Assembly: GCF_020509005.1 (NCBI RefSeq)
Contig: NC_063015.1
Span: forward strand, 682,001-746,000
Length of the DNA: 64,000 bases
Direction: 5' to 3'
Source of the DNA: Fulvia fulva
Lineage: Eukaryota > Ascomycota > Dothideomycetes > Mycosphaerellales > Mycosphaerellaceae
The first letter of the stretch is position 1; every line of letters begins with the position of its first letter. This document shows, piece by piece, positions 54,501 to 64,000 of this stretch. The notes under the pieces are model-generated. The model ran no database searches. It was not told the DNA's origin and saw only the letters and a list, made by a program, of their open reading frames with translations. The position numbers and the translations under genes were made by a program.

Positions 54501-55773
54501 CACCTCTGACAGAGGCACCCAGTTCATCTCGCACTTCTGGAAGCGTCTGTGTGCTATCCTAGGCATCAAGCATAACCTCTCGACCAGTTTTCAGCCACAG
54601 ACCGACGGCCAGACCGAAATTACGAACGCTATCCTCGAGCAGGTCCTTCGTTGCTTCGTCGACTACCACCAGAAGGATTGGCCTCAGCATATCCCTGCGG
54701 TGGAGTTCGCTACTCGTAACTGGGACTCGGAGACTACTGGCTACTCTCCCTTCTATACTACGAGAGGTTACCACCCTCGTACAGGCATGGAACCAGAAGA
54801 ACCTCTCCCGCCTACCGAAGACGCAAACGAGCAAGCAGCAGACGAGTTCGCTACTATGCTCTCACAGATCCATGAAGAAGTTCACGACGAGATGGTGTAC
54901 GCACAAGCAATCTACGAGGATCAAGCCAATCGTCGTCGCCAGCCAGCTCCCGACTACCAAGTAGGCGATATGGTCTACCTCAACTCCAAGAACATCAAGA
55001 CAGACCGCCCCTCCAAGAAGCTGAACTGGAAGAACCTAGGTCCTTTTGAGATCACCGAGCGTATCAGTTCACACGCCTACCGTCTAGCTCTTCCTGCGAA
55101 CATAAAGATCCACGACGTCTTCCATCCCGTACGCCTTCGGCCGTCGGCTGAGGACCCATTCCCGAACCAAAACCAAGACATGCCAGGTCCTCCCGATGAA
55201 GTAGAAGTCGACGAGCCTGTTAACCTACCTTCTGACGACTATGCCGTCCGCAAGATCCGGGGAATCCGCGTAGAGCCCAACGACGTTGAAGGACTACCGC
55301 CGATCAAGTATGAAGTCGAATGGCAAGGTTGCCCTGAGTGGGATACCTCATGGGAACCTATCCAACATATCATCTTCAATCGTCAAGCAATCGAAGAATA
55401 CCACGCCCGCGCAGACGGCCCAGAAGTCAACATCGGCAGGCTCTTCGAATCTGAGCTTTTCGACGGGGCTTACCAATGGTGTATCGACCATGACATCAGG
55501 CCTAGGCCTGGTACTGAAGCTGAACATCCTCGATATGTGGAACTACTACGGCTTCGTAGGAACTCAGCTTTGTTCGGGGGGGCTACTGTCATGGTCTCCC
55601 CACAGAGTGTACAGAAGGTGGGGACAGAAGAGCCTCAGAGTGCTCAGAAGTCGTCAAGAAGTGACAGTCCAGCTTGGTGTGTGAGCGCCAAGAATCACAT
55701 GCCCCGCAACATTCGCTACGGGACCCTGGAAGAAGCACGTGGAAGACTCGGAACGTGGGGCAGGTTGGAATAA
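51523..55773 (+). CDS. pol: chromovirus copy 2 pol (protease-RT-RNase H-integrase-chromodomain), uninterrupted
   Basis: Numbering is from the GTG at 51586, a convenience because no ATG is near; real synthesis is expected by frameshift from gag. Retropepsin D49-T50-G51. RT with LDVIAAFNKL and YIDD 403-406. RNase H TDAS near 551. Integrase zinc site H841, H848, C878, C881 and catalytic D911, D975, E1011, with 35 residues between the last two. Chromodomain with YEVEWQGCPEWDTSWEP near 1242-1258, thought in this class to steer integration to heterochromatin. The last 62 residues are encoded by the 3' LTR. No premature stop occurs over nearly 1,400 codons, in sharp contrast with the neighbouring copies. 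Confidence 0.95.
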   Translation, partial: AGKSLGLPHRRDEDQEQRLPKVKRGKKLRINTAQLDLYDETGKDHACKPFVTNANIGSKKLSSSNLTLMDTGALGESFMDYKLATSLNLEPQELKYPRTLELFDGTETTTGKITHVVHTSITLGGKRMSITSFLTSLPHQKFILGLPWFRRHRPIIDWTSLTVSFPPEVPPAPPPSPPPQRGPEYTKIFQVNAAAFTTAAKQPKAQVFAASLRDIDIALEKLDKKRTPTDPATKVPPWAHHILHVFDAKAADELPPHRPHDHKIELEEGAETPFGPLYSMSREELIVLKRYLEENLKKGFIRASRSSAGSPVMFVKKPGGGLRFCVDYRGLNAVTKKNRYPIPLIQETLERLSKAKYFTKLDVIAAFNKLRMAEGHEYLTAFRTRYGLFESLVMPFGVCNGPSTFQNFINDILQEFLDQFCTAYIDDILVYSETKEEHREHVCKVLQKLADAGLQLDIDKCEFEKTEVKFLGLIITADGIKMDQEKIDAIVEWDAPTNVKEVQGFLGFANFYRRFIHAFSGVVRPLTKLTRKGKKFAWTDECQEAFDLLKAKFVENPLLRHFDFELETRVETDASDGVVGGVLLQRRSPESPWLPVAFLSKKMTATECNYEIYDKELLAIVKAFEEWRPELEGSAMPVQVSSDHKNLVYFMKSKLLNRRQARWSEFLSRFNFVISYTPGKANSMADALTRRPGDSPVDRRGGRQIAGQQVIKEHNLSSELREYLSNGQPTLAASFATLVLAPAYLDESDDESEPEEYASDAEDLNDDEEGSVTTDGSSESDFEGFDNEEQPEGIMARVRTAYDADIDAQELVQALESGARTFPGFSLSECELQGGVVYFRKKLYVPQPEGSNIRAEILQIIHDSASGGHPGVAKTHKLLARYYWWPHSWKDVRRYVLNCAACRRAKANRHRPHGLLHPLPAPDRPWKHITMDFITDLPHGKTFSGVKAKALLVIVDRHSKDRYMIPCWSMTAKETARLFYEFVWRFQGLPDSITSDRGTQFISHFWKRLCAILGIKHNLSTSFQPQTDGQTEITNAILEQVLRCFVDYHQKDWPQHIPAVEFATRNWDSETTGYSPFYTTRGYHPRTGMEPEEPLPPTEDANEQAADEFATMLSQIHEEVHDEMVYAQAIYEDQANRRRQPAPDYQVGDMVYLNSKNIKTDRPSKKLNWKNLGPFEITERISSHAYRLALPANIKIHDVFHPVRLRPSAEDPFPNQNQDMPGPPDEVEVDEPVNLPSDDYAVRKIRGIRVEPNDVEGLPPIKYEVEWQGCPEWDTSWEPIQHIIFNRQAIEEYHARADGPEVNIGRLFESELFDGAYQWCIDHDIRPRPGTEAEHPRYVELLRLRRNSALFGGATVMVSPQSVQKVGTEEPQSAQKSSRSDSPAWCVSAKNHMPRNIRYGTLEEARGRLGTWGRLE

Positions 55774-56002
55774 GGTTTTGAGCAAAGCTGCTGAGCGCGG
55801 CTTCGCACGGGTTAGCCCTGTTGATGCGGGGACACGCACTCGCGAGGGTCGCGTATAAATATCTGGCCTTCCCCAGGCCTCTCTTGCTTTCTTCGTCTTT
55901 TGTTTTGTGTAGCAATCATACCATACCCTTTTGCATCTGCACTTCGCACCTGCATTCTCGCTTTCACCCTTGCATCTCACAGGCCAGGCTCTCGCCCTGA
56001 CA
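55587..56002 (+). repeat. chromovirus copy 2, 3' LTR (416 bp)
   Basis: Same as the 5' LTR, including the 104-bp deletion junction at 55721-55726. Preceded by GGGGGGGCTAC, the purine tract. Confidence 0.95.
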
Positions 56003-56007
56003 AGGCC

Positions 56008-56130
56008 TCTCTTGCTTTCTTCGTCTTTTGTTTTGTGTAGCAATCATACTATACCCTTTTGTATCTATACTTCGTACCTACATTCTCGCTTTTACCCTTA
56101 TATCTTATAGACTAGGCTCTCGCCCTAACA
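56008..56130 (+). repeat. left LTR (part 2) of the RIP-damaged chromovirus
   Basis: Continues the LTR split by copy 2. Set against the undamaged sequence (for example 55880-56002), almost every CA became TA and TG became TA while CG remains. Confidence 0.92.
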
Positions 56131-59100
56131 TCACAAAAGACTAACAAACCGTTAACCACTCGAGTCATCCTTATAGGTGACCACGCCACCGATAGAGGTG
56201 TTAACCTCGACAACTAAGACACTCTATTCCACTTTAGTAAGTAGACTGACATCCCCTTCTCGAACGCCGCTACCTTCGGTACCTAGGCAAACGCTAACCC
56301 CGACACCGCCTACGCTCTTATTAACCGTACCGTCTCCTCTTTCCGCGAGACCGCCTAGCAGGTCGAGCAAGCAAACAACTAAGTAATATACCTTTAAGGT
56401 ATTATGAACACCTTCTAGAACCTCGCCCCGTACGCCGACGACAACCGCCGCTAGTACTTCTCTAAGAAGGTCAACGACCTAGACGAGTTCGACGGTAATA
56501 AGAGCAAGTTTAAGGCATTTGAGACACAGCTTACTATCAAGCTATTAGCTAATGCCGACCACTTTCCGTAAGAGAAGGACAAAGTTACGTACGTCTTCTC
56601 CCTCCTTCGGGGAGACGCCGCGGCTTAGGTATAATACTATATCGATAACGCCACGTAGACTATCGGCTGCCCGGACGTCCTTACCTTGATATAGGACCTC
56701 CGTGCTACCTTTAGTGATCTAGACCGTAGAGCTACCGCCTAGAACGCTATCTATAACCTCCTCTAGAAGAACAAGAGCTTCGCCGAGTACCTCGCGGCCT
56801 TTAACCGCGATATCGGGTTCACCGGCTATAACGAAGAGACTAAGAAGAGCACTCTCCGCCGTAGTTTGTTAGTAGAGCTTCTTCGAGCCCTCGAGGACAA
56901 GGACGTCGGTACTATAAGCTTCCGTAAGCTCGTCGAGACCTACTAGCGCCTCGACTCTAATATAAAACACACCGCCTCTCTCCTCGCTTCCCGTTCTTAA
57001 GGTCGTTAGCCTCGTAGTCCCGGAAGCCACTTCGCTACTCTACTAGGCGCCGCCGCTCCTACGGCTCTCCCTCCCGTCTCTATAGGTGACGCTATAGATC
57101 TTAGCGCTAGTACCGCCGTCCCTCGAGTCTAGGGCCTTGTTAACGGTAAGCTCACTCCCGAAGAGAAGCTTCGCCGTCGCTAGGCCGGACTCTATACCTA
57201 CTACGGCGGTCTAGGCTATATCGTAGCTAACTGTCCGTAGCTCGCTACCCGTAACGCCCGTAACCCGGTTCGCGGCGCTATCGGCGCTATCGAGCCTACT
57301 CCTACTACTCCCGCTAAGTAGGAAAAAGCCTAGGTCTTCCTTATCGACGCGATAAAGACCAAGAACAACGTTTACCGAAAGTGAAGAGAGGAAAGAAGTT
57401 AAGGATTAATATAGTATAGCTAGACCTATACGACGAGACGGGCAAGGACTACGCTTACAAACCGTTCGTTACGAATGTAAATATCGGCTCAAAGAAACTC
57501 TCTTCTTCCAATCTCACTCTTATAGACACTAGCGTACTAGGCGAGTCTTTTATAGACTATAAACTCGCGACCTCTCTCAACCTCGAACCCTAGGAACTAA
57601 AGTACCCTCGCACCCTTGAACTCTTTAACGGCACGGAGACTACTACTAGTAAGATTACTTATGTTATACACACGTCAATCACCCTCGGAGGCAAGCGTAT
57701 GTCGATTACTAGCTTCCTTACGTCCCTACCGTATTAGAAGTTTATCCTCGGCCTCCCCTAGTTTAGACGATACCGACCTATTATCGACTAGACTTCCCTT
57801 ACTATTAGCTTCCCTCTAGAAGTTCCTCCGGCACCTCCGCCTTCTCCGCCGCCTTAGCGCGGTCCTAAGTATACTAAGATCTTCTAGGTAAACGCCGCTA
57901 CCTTTACCACTACTACTAAGTAGCCTAAAGCTTAAGTCTTCGCCGCCTCTCTCCGCGATATCGACATCGCCCTCGAGAAGCTCGACAAGAAGCGTATACC
58001 TACCGACCCTACTACGAAGGTCCCTCCTTAGGCACACTACATCCTCTACGTATTCGATGCTAAAGCCGTAGACGAGCTACCTCCTTATCGCCCTTACGAC
58101 CACAAGATTAAGCTAGAAGAAGGTGTAGAGACACCGCTCGGACCGTTATATTCTATATCCCGAGAAGAGCTTATCGTCCTTAAGAGATACCTCGAAGAGA
58201 ACCTAAAGAAGGGGTTTATTCGAGCGAGCCGTTCTAGCGCTAGCAGTCCCGTTATATTCGTTAAGAAGCCCGGCGGTAGTCTACGCTTCTACGTAGACTA
58301 CCGAGGCTTAAACGCTGTTATAAAGAAGAACCGCTACCCAATACCGTTGATTTAGGAGACGCTCGAGCGCCTCTCTAAGGCTAAGTACTTCACCAAGCTC
58401 GATATCATCGCTACGTTCAATAAGTTACGAATAGTAGAAGGACACGAGTATCTTATAGCCTTCCGTACTCGCTACGGGCTATTCGAGTCGCTCGTTATGC
58501 CCTTCGGCGTTTGTAACGGGCCTAGTACCTTCTAGAACTTCATTAACGACATCCTTTAGGAGTTCCTCGATTAGTTCTATACTGCCTACATCGACGACAT
58601 CCTAGTCTATAGCGAGACTAAGGAGGAGCACCGCGAGCACGTCTATAAGGTCCTTTAGAAGCTCGTAGACGCCGGCTTGTAGCTCGATATCGACAAGTAC
58701 GAGTTTAAGAAGACCGAAGTCAAGTTCCTTAGTTTGATCATTACCGTAGACGGCATCAAGATAGACTAAGAGAAGATCGACGCTATCGTCGAATAGGATA
58801 CTCCTACGAACGTTAAAGAGGTCTAGGGTTTCCTAGGCTTTACTAACTTCTACCGCCGCTTTATCTACGCATTTTCGGGCGTAGTACGCCCTTTGACGAA
58901 GCTTACGCGCAAGGGTAAGAAGTTCGCCTAGACCGACGAATACTAGGAGGCTTTTGACTTGCTTAAAGCGAAGTTTGTTAAGAACCCGCTTCTATAGCAC
59001 TTCGATTTCGAACTAGAGACCCGTATAGAGACCGACGTATCCGACGGCGTAGTAGGCGGTGTCCTGCTATAACGCCGCTCGCCTGAATCCCCCTAGTTAC

Positions 59101-61381
59101 CTGTCGCCTTCCTCTCTAAGAAGTTGACCGCTACGGAGTGTAACTACGAGATCTACGATAAGGAGCTTCTCGCTATCGTCAAAGCTTTCGAAGAGTAGCG
59201 CCCCGAGCTCGAAGGCTCCGCTATGCCCGTCCAAGTAAGCTCCGACTATAAGAACCTCGTCTACTTTATGAAGAGTAAGCTACTTAATCGTCGCTAGGCC
59301 CGCTAGAGCGAGTTCCTCTCCCGGTTCAACTTCGTGATCTCGTATACGCCCGGTAAGGCCAACTCGATAGCCGACGCCCTTACCCGCCGCCCTAGTAACT
59401 CTCTAGTTGATCGAAGAGGGGGCCGGCAAATCGTAGGGCAACAAGTCATTAAAGAGTACAACCTCTCTTCCGAGCTTCGAGAGTACCTATCGAACGGCTA
59501 GCCTACGCTCGCCGCTTCCTTTGCTACTCTCGTACTCGCTCCTACCTACCTTAACGAGAGTAACGATAAATCCGAGCCTAAAGAATACGCCTCGGACGCT
59601 AAGGACTTAAACGACGATACAGAGGGCTTAGTAACGACCGACGGCTTATCCGAATTAGACTTTAAGGGGTTTAATAATAAGGAGTAGCCCGAAGGCATTA
59701 TAGCACGAGTACGAATAGCGTACGATGCCGACATAGACGCCTAAGAGTTAGTTCAGGCCCTTAGATCTAGCGCGAGGACATTCCCGGGCTTCTCGCTATC
59801 CGAGTACGAGCTCTAGGAAGGTATCGTCTACTTCCGTAAGAAGCTTTACGTACCGCAGCCCGAAGGCTCTAATATCCGAGCTAAGATTCTTTAAATTATC
59901 TACGACTCCGCCTCTAGGGGTCACCTAGGCGTAGCTAAGACCTATAAGCTCCTCGCTAGGTGTTACTAGTGGCCGCATTCCTAGAAGGACGTCCGCCGCT
60001 ACGTACTAAACTACGCTACTTGCCAAAGAGCCAAAGCTAACCGCTACCGTCCCTACGGTCTCTTATACCCTCTCCCGGCTCCTGATCGTCCGTAGAAGCA
60101 CATCACTATAGACTTTATTACCGATCTTCCTTACGGCAAGACCTTTAGCGGCGTGAAAGCAAAGGCCCTTCTAGTGATCGTAGACCGTTACTCTAAGGAC
60201 CGGTATATAATCCCGTACTAGAGCATAACCGTAAAGGAGACTACTCGCTTGTTCTACAAATTCGTCTAGCGCTTTCAAGGCCTCCCGGATAGTATCACCT
60301 CTAACAGAGGCACCTAGTTCATCTCGCACTTCTAGAAGCGTCTATATACTATCCTAGGCATCAAGCATAACCTCTCGACCAGTTTTTAGCTACAGACCGA
60401 CGGCTAGACCGAAATTACGAACGCTATCCTCGAGTAGGTCCTTCGTTACTTCGTCGACTACTACTAGAAGGATTGGCCTTAGTATATCCCTACGGAGGAG
60501 TTCGCTACTCGTAACTAGGACTCGGAGACTACTAGCTACTCTCCCTTCTATACTACGAGAGGTTACTACCCTCGTATAGGCATAGAACTAGAAGAACCTC
60601 TCCCGCCTACCGAAGACGCAAACGAGTAAGTAGTAGACAAGTTCGCTACTATACTCTTATAGATCTATAAAGAAGTTCACGACGAGATAGTATACGTATA
60701 AGCAATCTACGAGGATCAAGCTAATCGTCGTCGCTAGCTAGCTCCCGACTACTAAGTAGGCGATATAGTCTACCTTAACTCTAAGAACATTAAGACGGAC
60801 CGCCCCTCTAAGAAGCTGAACTAGAAGAACCTAGGTCCTTTTGAGATTACCGAGCGTATTAGTTCACACGCCTACCGTCTAGCTCTTCCTACGAACATAA
60901 AGATCTACGACGTCTTCCATCCCGTACGCCTTCGGCCGTCGGCTAAGGACCTATTCCCGAACCAAAACTAAGACATGCTAGGTCCTCCCGATAAAGTAGA
61001 AGTCGACGAGCCTATTAACCTACCTTCTGACGACTATACCGTCCGTAAGATCCGGGGAATCCGCGTAGAGCCTAACGACGTTAAAGGACTACCGCCGATT
61101 AAGTATAAAGTCGAATAGCAAGGTTGCCCTAAGTAGGATACCTTATAGGAACCTATCTAATATATCATCTTCAATCGTCAAGTAATCGAAGAATACTACG
61201 CCCGCGTAGACGGCCTAGAAGTCAACATCGGTAGGCTCTTCGAATCTAAGCTCTTCGACGGGGCTTACTAATAGTGTATCGACTATAACATTAGGCCTAG
61301 GCCTAGTACTAAAGCTAATCATCCTCGATATATAGAACTACTACGGCTTCGTAGGAACTTAGCTTTATTCGGGGGGGCTAC
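56131..61381 (+). pseudogene. RIP-damaged chromovirus gag-pol
   Basis: Colinear with the intact copy over its whole interior: primer site TCACAAAAGAC, gag to about 57330, the A5 frameshift site (GAAAAAGCCTAG) unchanged, and pol to the right LTR. Dense TAG/TAA codons come from CAG, CAA and TGG; the CG dinucleotides are mostly kept. It serves as an internal control for the mutation spectrum because an undamaged relative lies beside it. Confidence 0.93.
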
Positions 61382-61901
61382 TGTTATAGTCTCCCTATAG
61401 AGTATATAGAAGGTAGGGATAGAAGAGCCTTAGAGTACTTAGAAGTCGTCAAGAAGTGACAGTCTAGCTTAGTATATAAGCGCTAAGAATCATATACCCC
61501 GTAATATTTACTACGGGACCTAGCCCTCCAAATTCACCCCTCTACTAAACCTTAATAGATTTACTTCGGCTCGTGACTATATGACTTACGGCACTCCCGC
61601 GAGTACCTACGACTGCGCTAGACCCTAGAAGAAGCACGTAGAAGACTCGGAACGTAGGGCAGGTTAGAATAAGGTTTTAAGCAAGGCTACTAAGCGCGGC
61701 TTCGTACGGGTTAGCCCTATTGATACGGGGACACGTACTCGCGAGGGTCGCGTATAAATATCTGGCCTTCCCTAGGCCTCTCTTACTTTCTTCGTCTTTT
61801 GTTTTGTGTAGCAATCATACTATACCCTTTTGTATCTATACTTCGTACCTACATTCTCGCTTTCACCCTTACATCTCATAGGCTAGGCTCTCGCCCTGAC
61901 A
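61382..61901 (+). repeat. right LTR of the RIP-damaged chromovirus (520 bp)
   Basis: Long form, with both GGACC(C/T) repeats recognisable. Followed by target copy ATAGG at 61902-61906, which matches 49518-49522. Confidence 0.92.
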
Positions 61902-61906
61902 ATAGG

Positions 61907-64000
61907 AAATGGCTAGAAGGCAAGAAGGCCTCGGCGCTAATAGTATAGCTATAAGACGCGAAAGCGGCGGATCTAGCGATAGAACAAGGCCTAGTCTAGT
62001 AATATAGCCTTAAGATAGTAGAAAAGCACTCCTTATCCTTTCGTGTCCTCTAATGCTTCAAATGCTAATAGTATAGACACTAAACCTATACGTGTATAAA
62101 TAAGTAGGCCTACTCGAACTATATAGGAGACTATATATATAGGGACTATATATCGACTACGAGACGGTACGCGAACTGTCCGGGGCACTACCTATTATAT
62201 AGTACGGAATGCCTATAGCGGAAACTAGCGAAAAACAAGGCAATTACAAACAGAACCGTCGCCCTAAGATTCTACGGCGACCGTAAGGCTAGCCTATACC
62301 GGAACTAACTAGCGGCGGTCGGGTATAAGCGCCCTAGGGCCGAGAACGATATAAAGGATACGTAACCTAGGCCGTACGGGAGGCCACGTGCTCTACTAGC
62401 TACGGCGAGGGAATCTAACTAGGCCCGGCTCCCCTTTAGTATATAGCCGATAGGCGTAGACTAGGACGTATAGGGTAGTAGGACATAGGACGATATAGAG
62501 GAAATAATTATCGATACCGATAACTAGCCTCGATACGCTTAGTATTATCTAGTATAACGTCAACTATAGCAAGGATATAGTCTAGAACCATTTCCTATAC
62601 GAGGCGGACCCGCGCGTCTACTACGTCCTTATAATCTAGGAGCTATAGATTAACCCGTACTATAAGAGACTAACGACCTACAAGTTACTAGGCTATACGA
62701 CATACCTACGAGGCGACGGTAGACCCCGTACGTGCTTCTATATTAGTAAGGACATACTAGAATCCGACTAGGAGGTAGTGTACTACGTAGACATAGAAGG
62801 CGGGGGCGATATTACCTCCCTCTACGTAGGTAGTACCTAGATATATAACCTATATATACAACCGCTAGCCTCGAGATCTAGCCGCGACCTAGGGGTCTAT
62901 AGACACATAGACAGTGCGCTTAAGAGACAAGGGTACCACATCGTAGTAGGAGACTTTAATATACACTACCCTTCCTAGGAAAGCCTTATGTAGCCGCACC
63001 CTATAGCCGACGAAGTACTCGACTTAATAGCGAGCAACGTAATGGCCCTTAATACCCCGAAGGACCTAGGCACCTAGAAGAGAGGGGGACTCTAAGGCAC
63101 GATCGACCTCTCCTAGATCTTAGATAGCTACTACTACACGGTAACCTACTATAGGATCGAACATAAACTCGAGGCGTCGTCAGACTATATGCTAGTCAGG
63201 ACCTCTATTACGATATAGATACAACGTATACTAGCGGGAACCCCTAAGCCAAACTAGGGAAAGGCCTACTAGGCCAATATCTAGGCGTACCTCGATAACT
63301 CTAAGAGGCTAGTCTAGATCGCGTAGTAGCAATATAACAGTAAAGACGAGATAGACGAAGTAGTCTAGGGGTTGATAGACGAAATAAGAAAAGCGACCTC
63401 ACTTCACGTTCCGCTTGCCTAACTAACGACATAGTCTAAACTATACTAGACGCCGGAGTGCACTACGGTAGTAAGAGAAGTAAGGAGAGCCCGCCGGGTA
63501 TAGACGAGTAGCTATAGCGAGGAGGCCTAGAACGTATATAGGGAGGCATACTAATAGAAGAAAGCTATAATACGGAGGGAGAAAGCAGTCGGCTAGAGGG
63601 CTATAGTAGAAGAAATCGCCGGCAAGCTAGAGAGGATGTAGAAGCTAGCGAAATGGGCCCGACAGGACCCTACACAGGGCCCCTCCTTCTCTATCCTAGC
63701 GCTACAATCGCCTAGTAGCCCGGTTAGCGACCCCGAGGCTAAGGCGCGTCTACTAGCTAGCAAGTTCTTCCCGCCCCTAGTCGAGGCTAATCTAAGCGAC
63801 ATAAACAGCTCTACTCCCCTAGCCCCTAGTATCGCGGTCTAATAGGAGGTGTCCGAGGGAGAAGTTGCCGCTATACTAAGGAAGTTGCCGGCGAAGAAAG
63901 CCCCGGGGCCGGATAGGATCCCAAACGAGCTACTAAAGAAGTGTAGAGATCAACTAGCCCTAGTAGTTATAGCGATCTTTAACGCCTACCTATAGACCGG
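61907..64000 (+). pseudogene. LINE copy B, 3' continuation (runs off the window)
   Basis: It resumes ORF1 at AAATGGCTAGAAGGCAAGAA and proceeds through the knuckle relics and the APE endonuclease (VVGDFNIHYPSW, about 62947-62982) toward RT. It ends at the window edge. It is nearly identical to copy A over long stretches (about 63030-64000), including the RIP-type stops. Confidence 0.88.

Larger units (their letters stand above)
49920..56002 (+). mobile_element. chromovirus (Ty3/gypsy) copy 2, structurally intact
   Basis: Identical-looking 416-bp LTRs (49920-50335, 55587-56002), an uninterrupted gag and an uninterrupted pol. Target duplication AGGCC (49915-49919, 56003-56007). It lies inside the left LTR of an old, RIP-damaged copy of the same family. 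All parts needed for transposition are present by inspection: TATA box, primer site, gag, frameshift site, protease, RT, RNase H, integrase, chromodomain and purine tract. This is the youngest insertion in the right half of the window and is potentially active. Confidence 0.96.

Noticed and set aside
8541..64000. CRISPR-like arrays or biosynthetic gene cluster
   Set aside because: Repeats found are LTRs, tandem duplications and target-site duplications; no cluster of accessory metabolic genes lies between the transposons.

Overview
The window looks like a filamentous ascomycete chromosome, most likely Dothideomycete-like (inference). The evidence is short GT-AG introns with CTAAC-type branch points, a cytosolic rpS19 gene, and large AT-shifted blocks carrying repeat-induced point mutation (RIP). 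In those blocks CA and TG are almost gone, TA is abundant and CG is kept.

Bases 1-8500 are ordinary gene space: an unrecognised protein (382-723, -); a four-exon glutathione S-transferase (1162-2072, -); a membrane-anchored alpha/beta-hydrolase fused to a capping-enzyme-type cysteine phosphatase (2467-4617, -); the three-exon ribosomal protein gene rpS19 (5061-5711, +); a coiled-coil protein with a 57-bp duplication and an unclear 3' half (6126-7598, +); and a small 2Fe-2S ferredoxin-like protein (7556-7828, -).

Bases 8541-64000 are nested transposons. (1) A Fot1/pogo DNA transposon, RIP-damaged, is split at 8819/19815 by a tandem copia array, LTR-internal-LTR-internal-LTR (8820-19814, one TATAT target duplication), and also holds a solo LTR of another copia family (20812-21017). 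(2) A RIP-damaged relative of the tandem copia (21769-35068, +) has a chromovirus inside its left LTR (21953-28243, -) and an undamaged 1,395-bp non-autonomous LTR element inside its RT region (32060-33454). (3) A gypsy gag-protease fragment (35069-37171, -) is followed by a second copia family (37172 to about 41290, -). (4) A third copia (from about 41291, +) is interrupted by a LINE (43139-48125) and by a second copy of that LINE (48662 onward). This LINE copy holds a RIP-damaged chromovirus (49523-61901), whose left LTR holds a structurally intact chromovirus (49920-56002). Several target duplications are exact and order the insertions.

The intact chromovirus has gag, then a pol reached by a predicted -1 frameshift in a 16-nt overlap, with a C-terminal chromodomain. 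It and the 1.4-kb non-autonomous element, unrelated in sequence, share one layout: a TATA box, about 40 bp later a 9-nt LTR motif, and that motif's exact complement 2 nt beyond the 5' LTR. This predicts Tf1-like self-priming. The copia families instead carry a GGTTATAAGCCC primer site that fits a tRNA anticodon-arm (half-tRNA) primer. I saw no CRISPR array, rRNA or complete tRNA gene.
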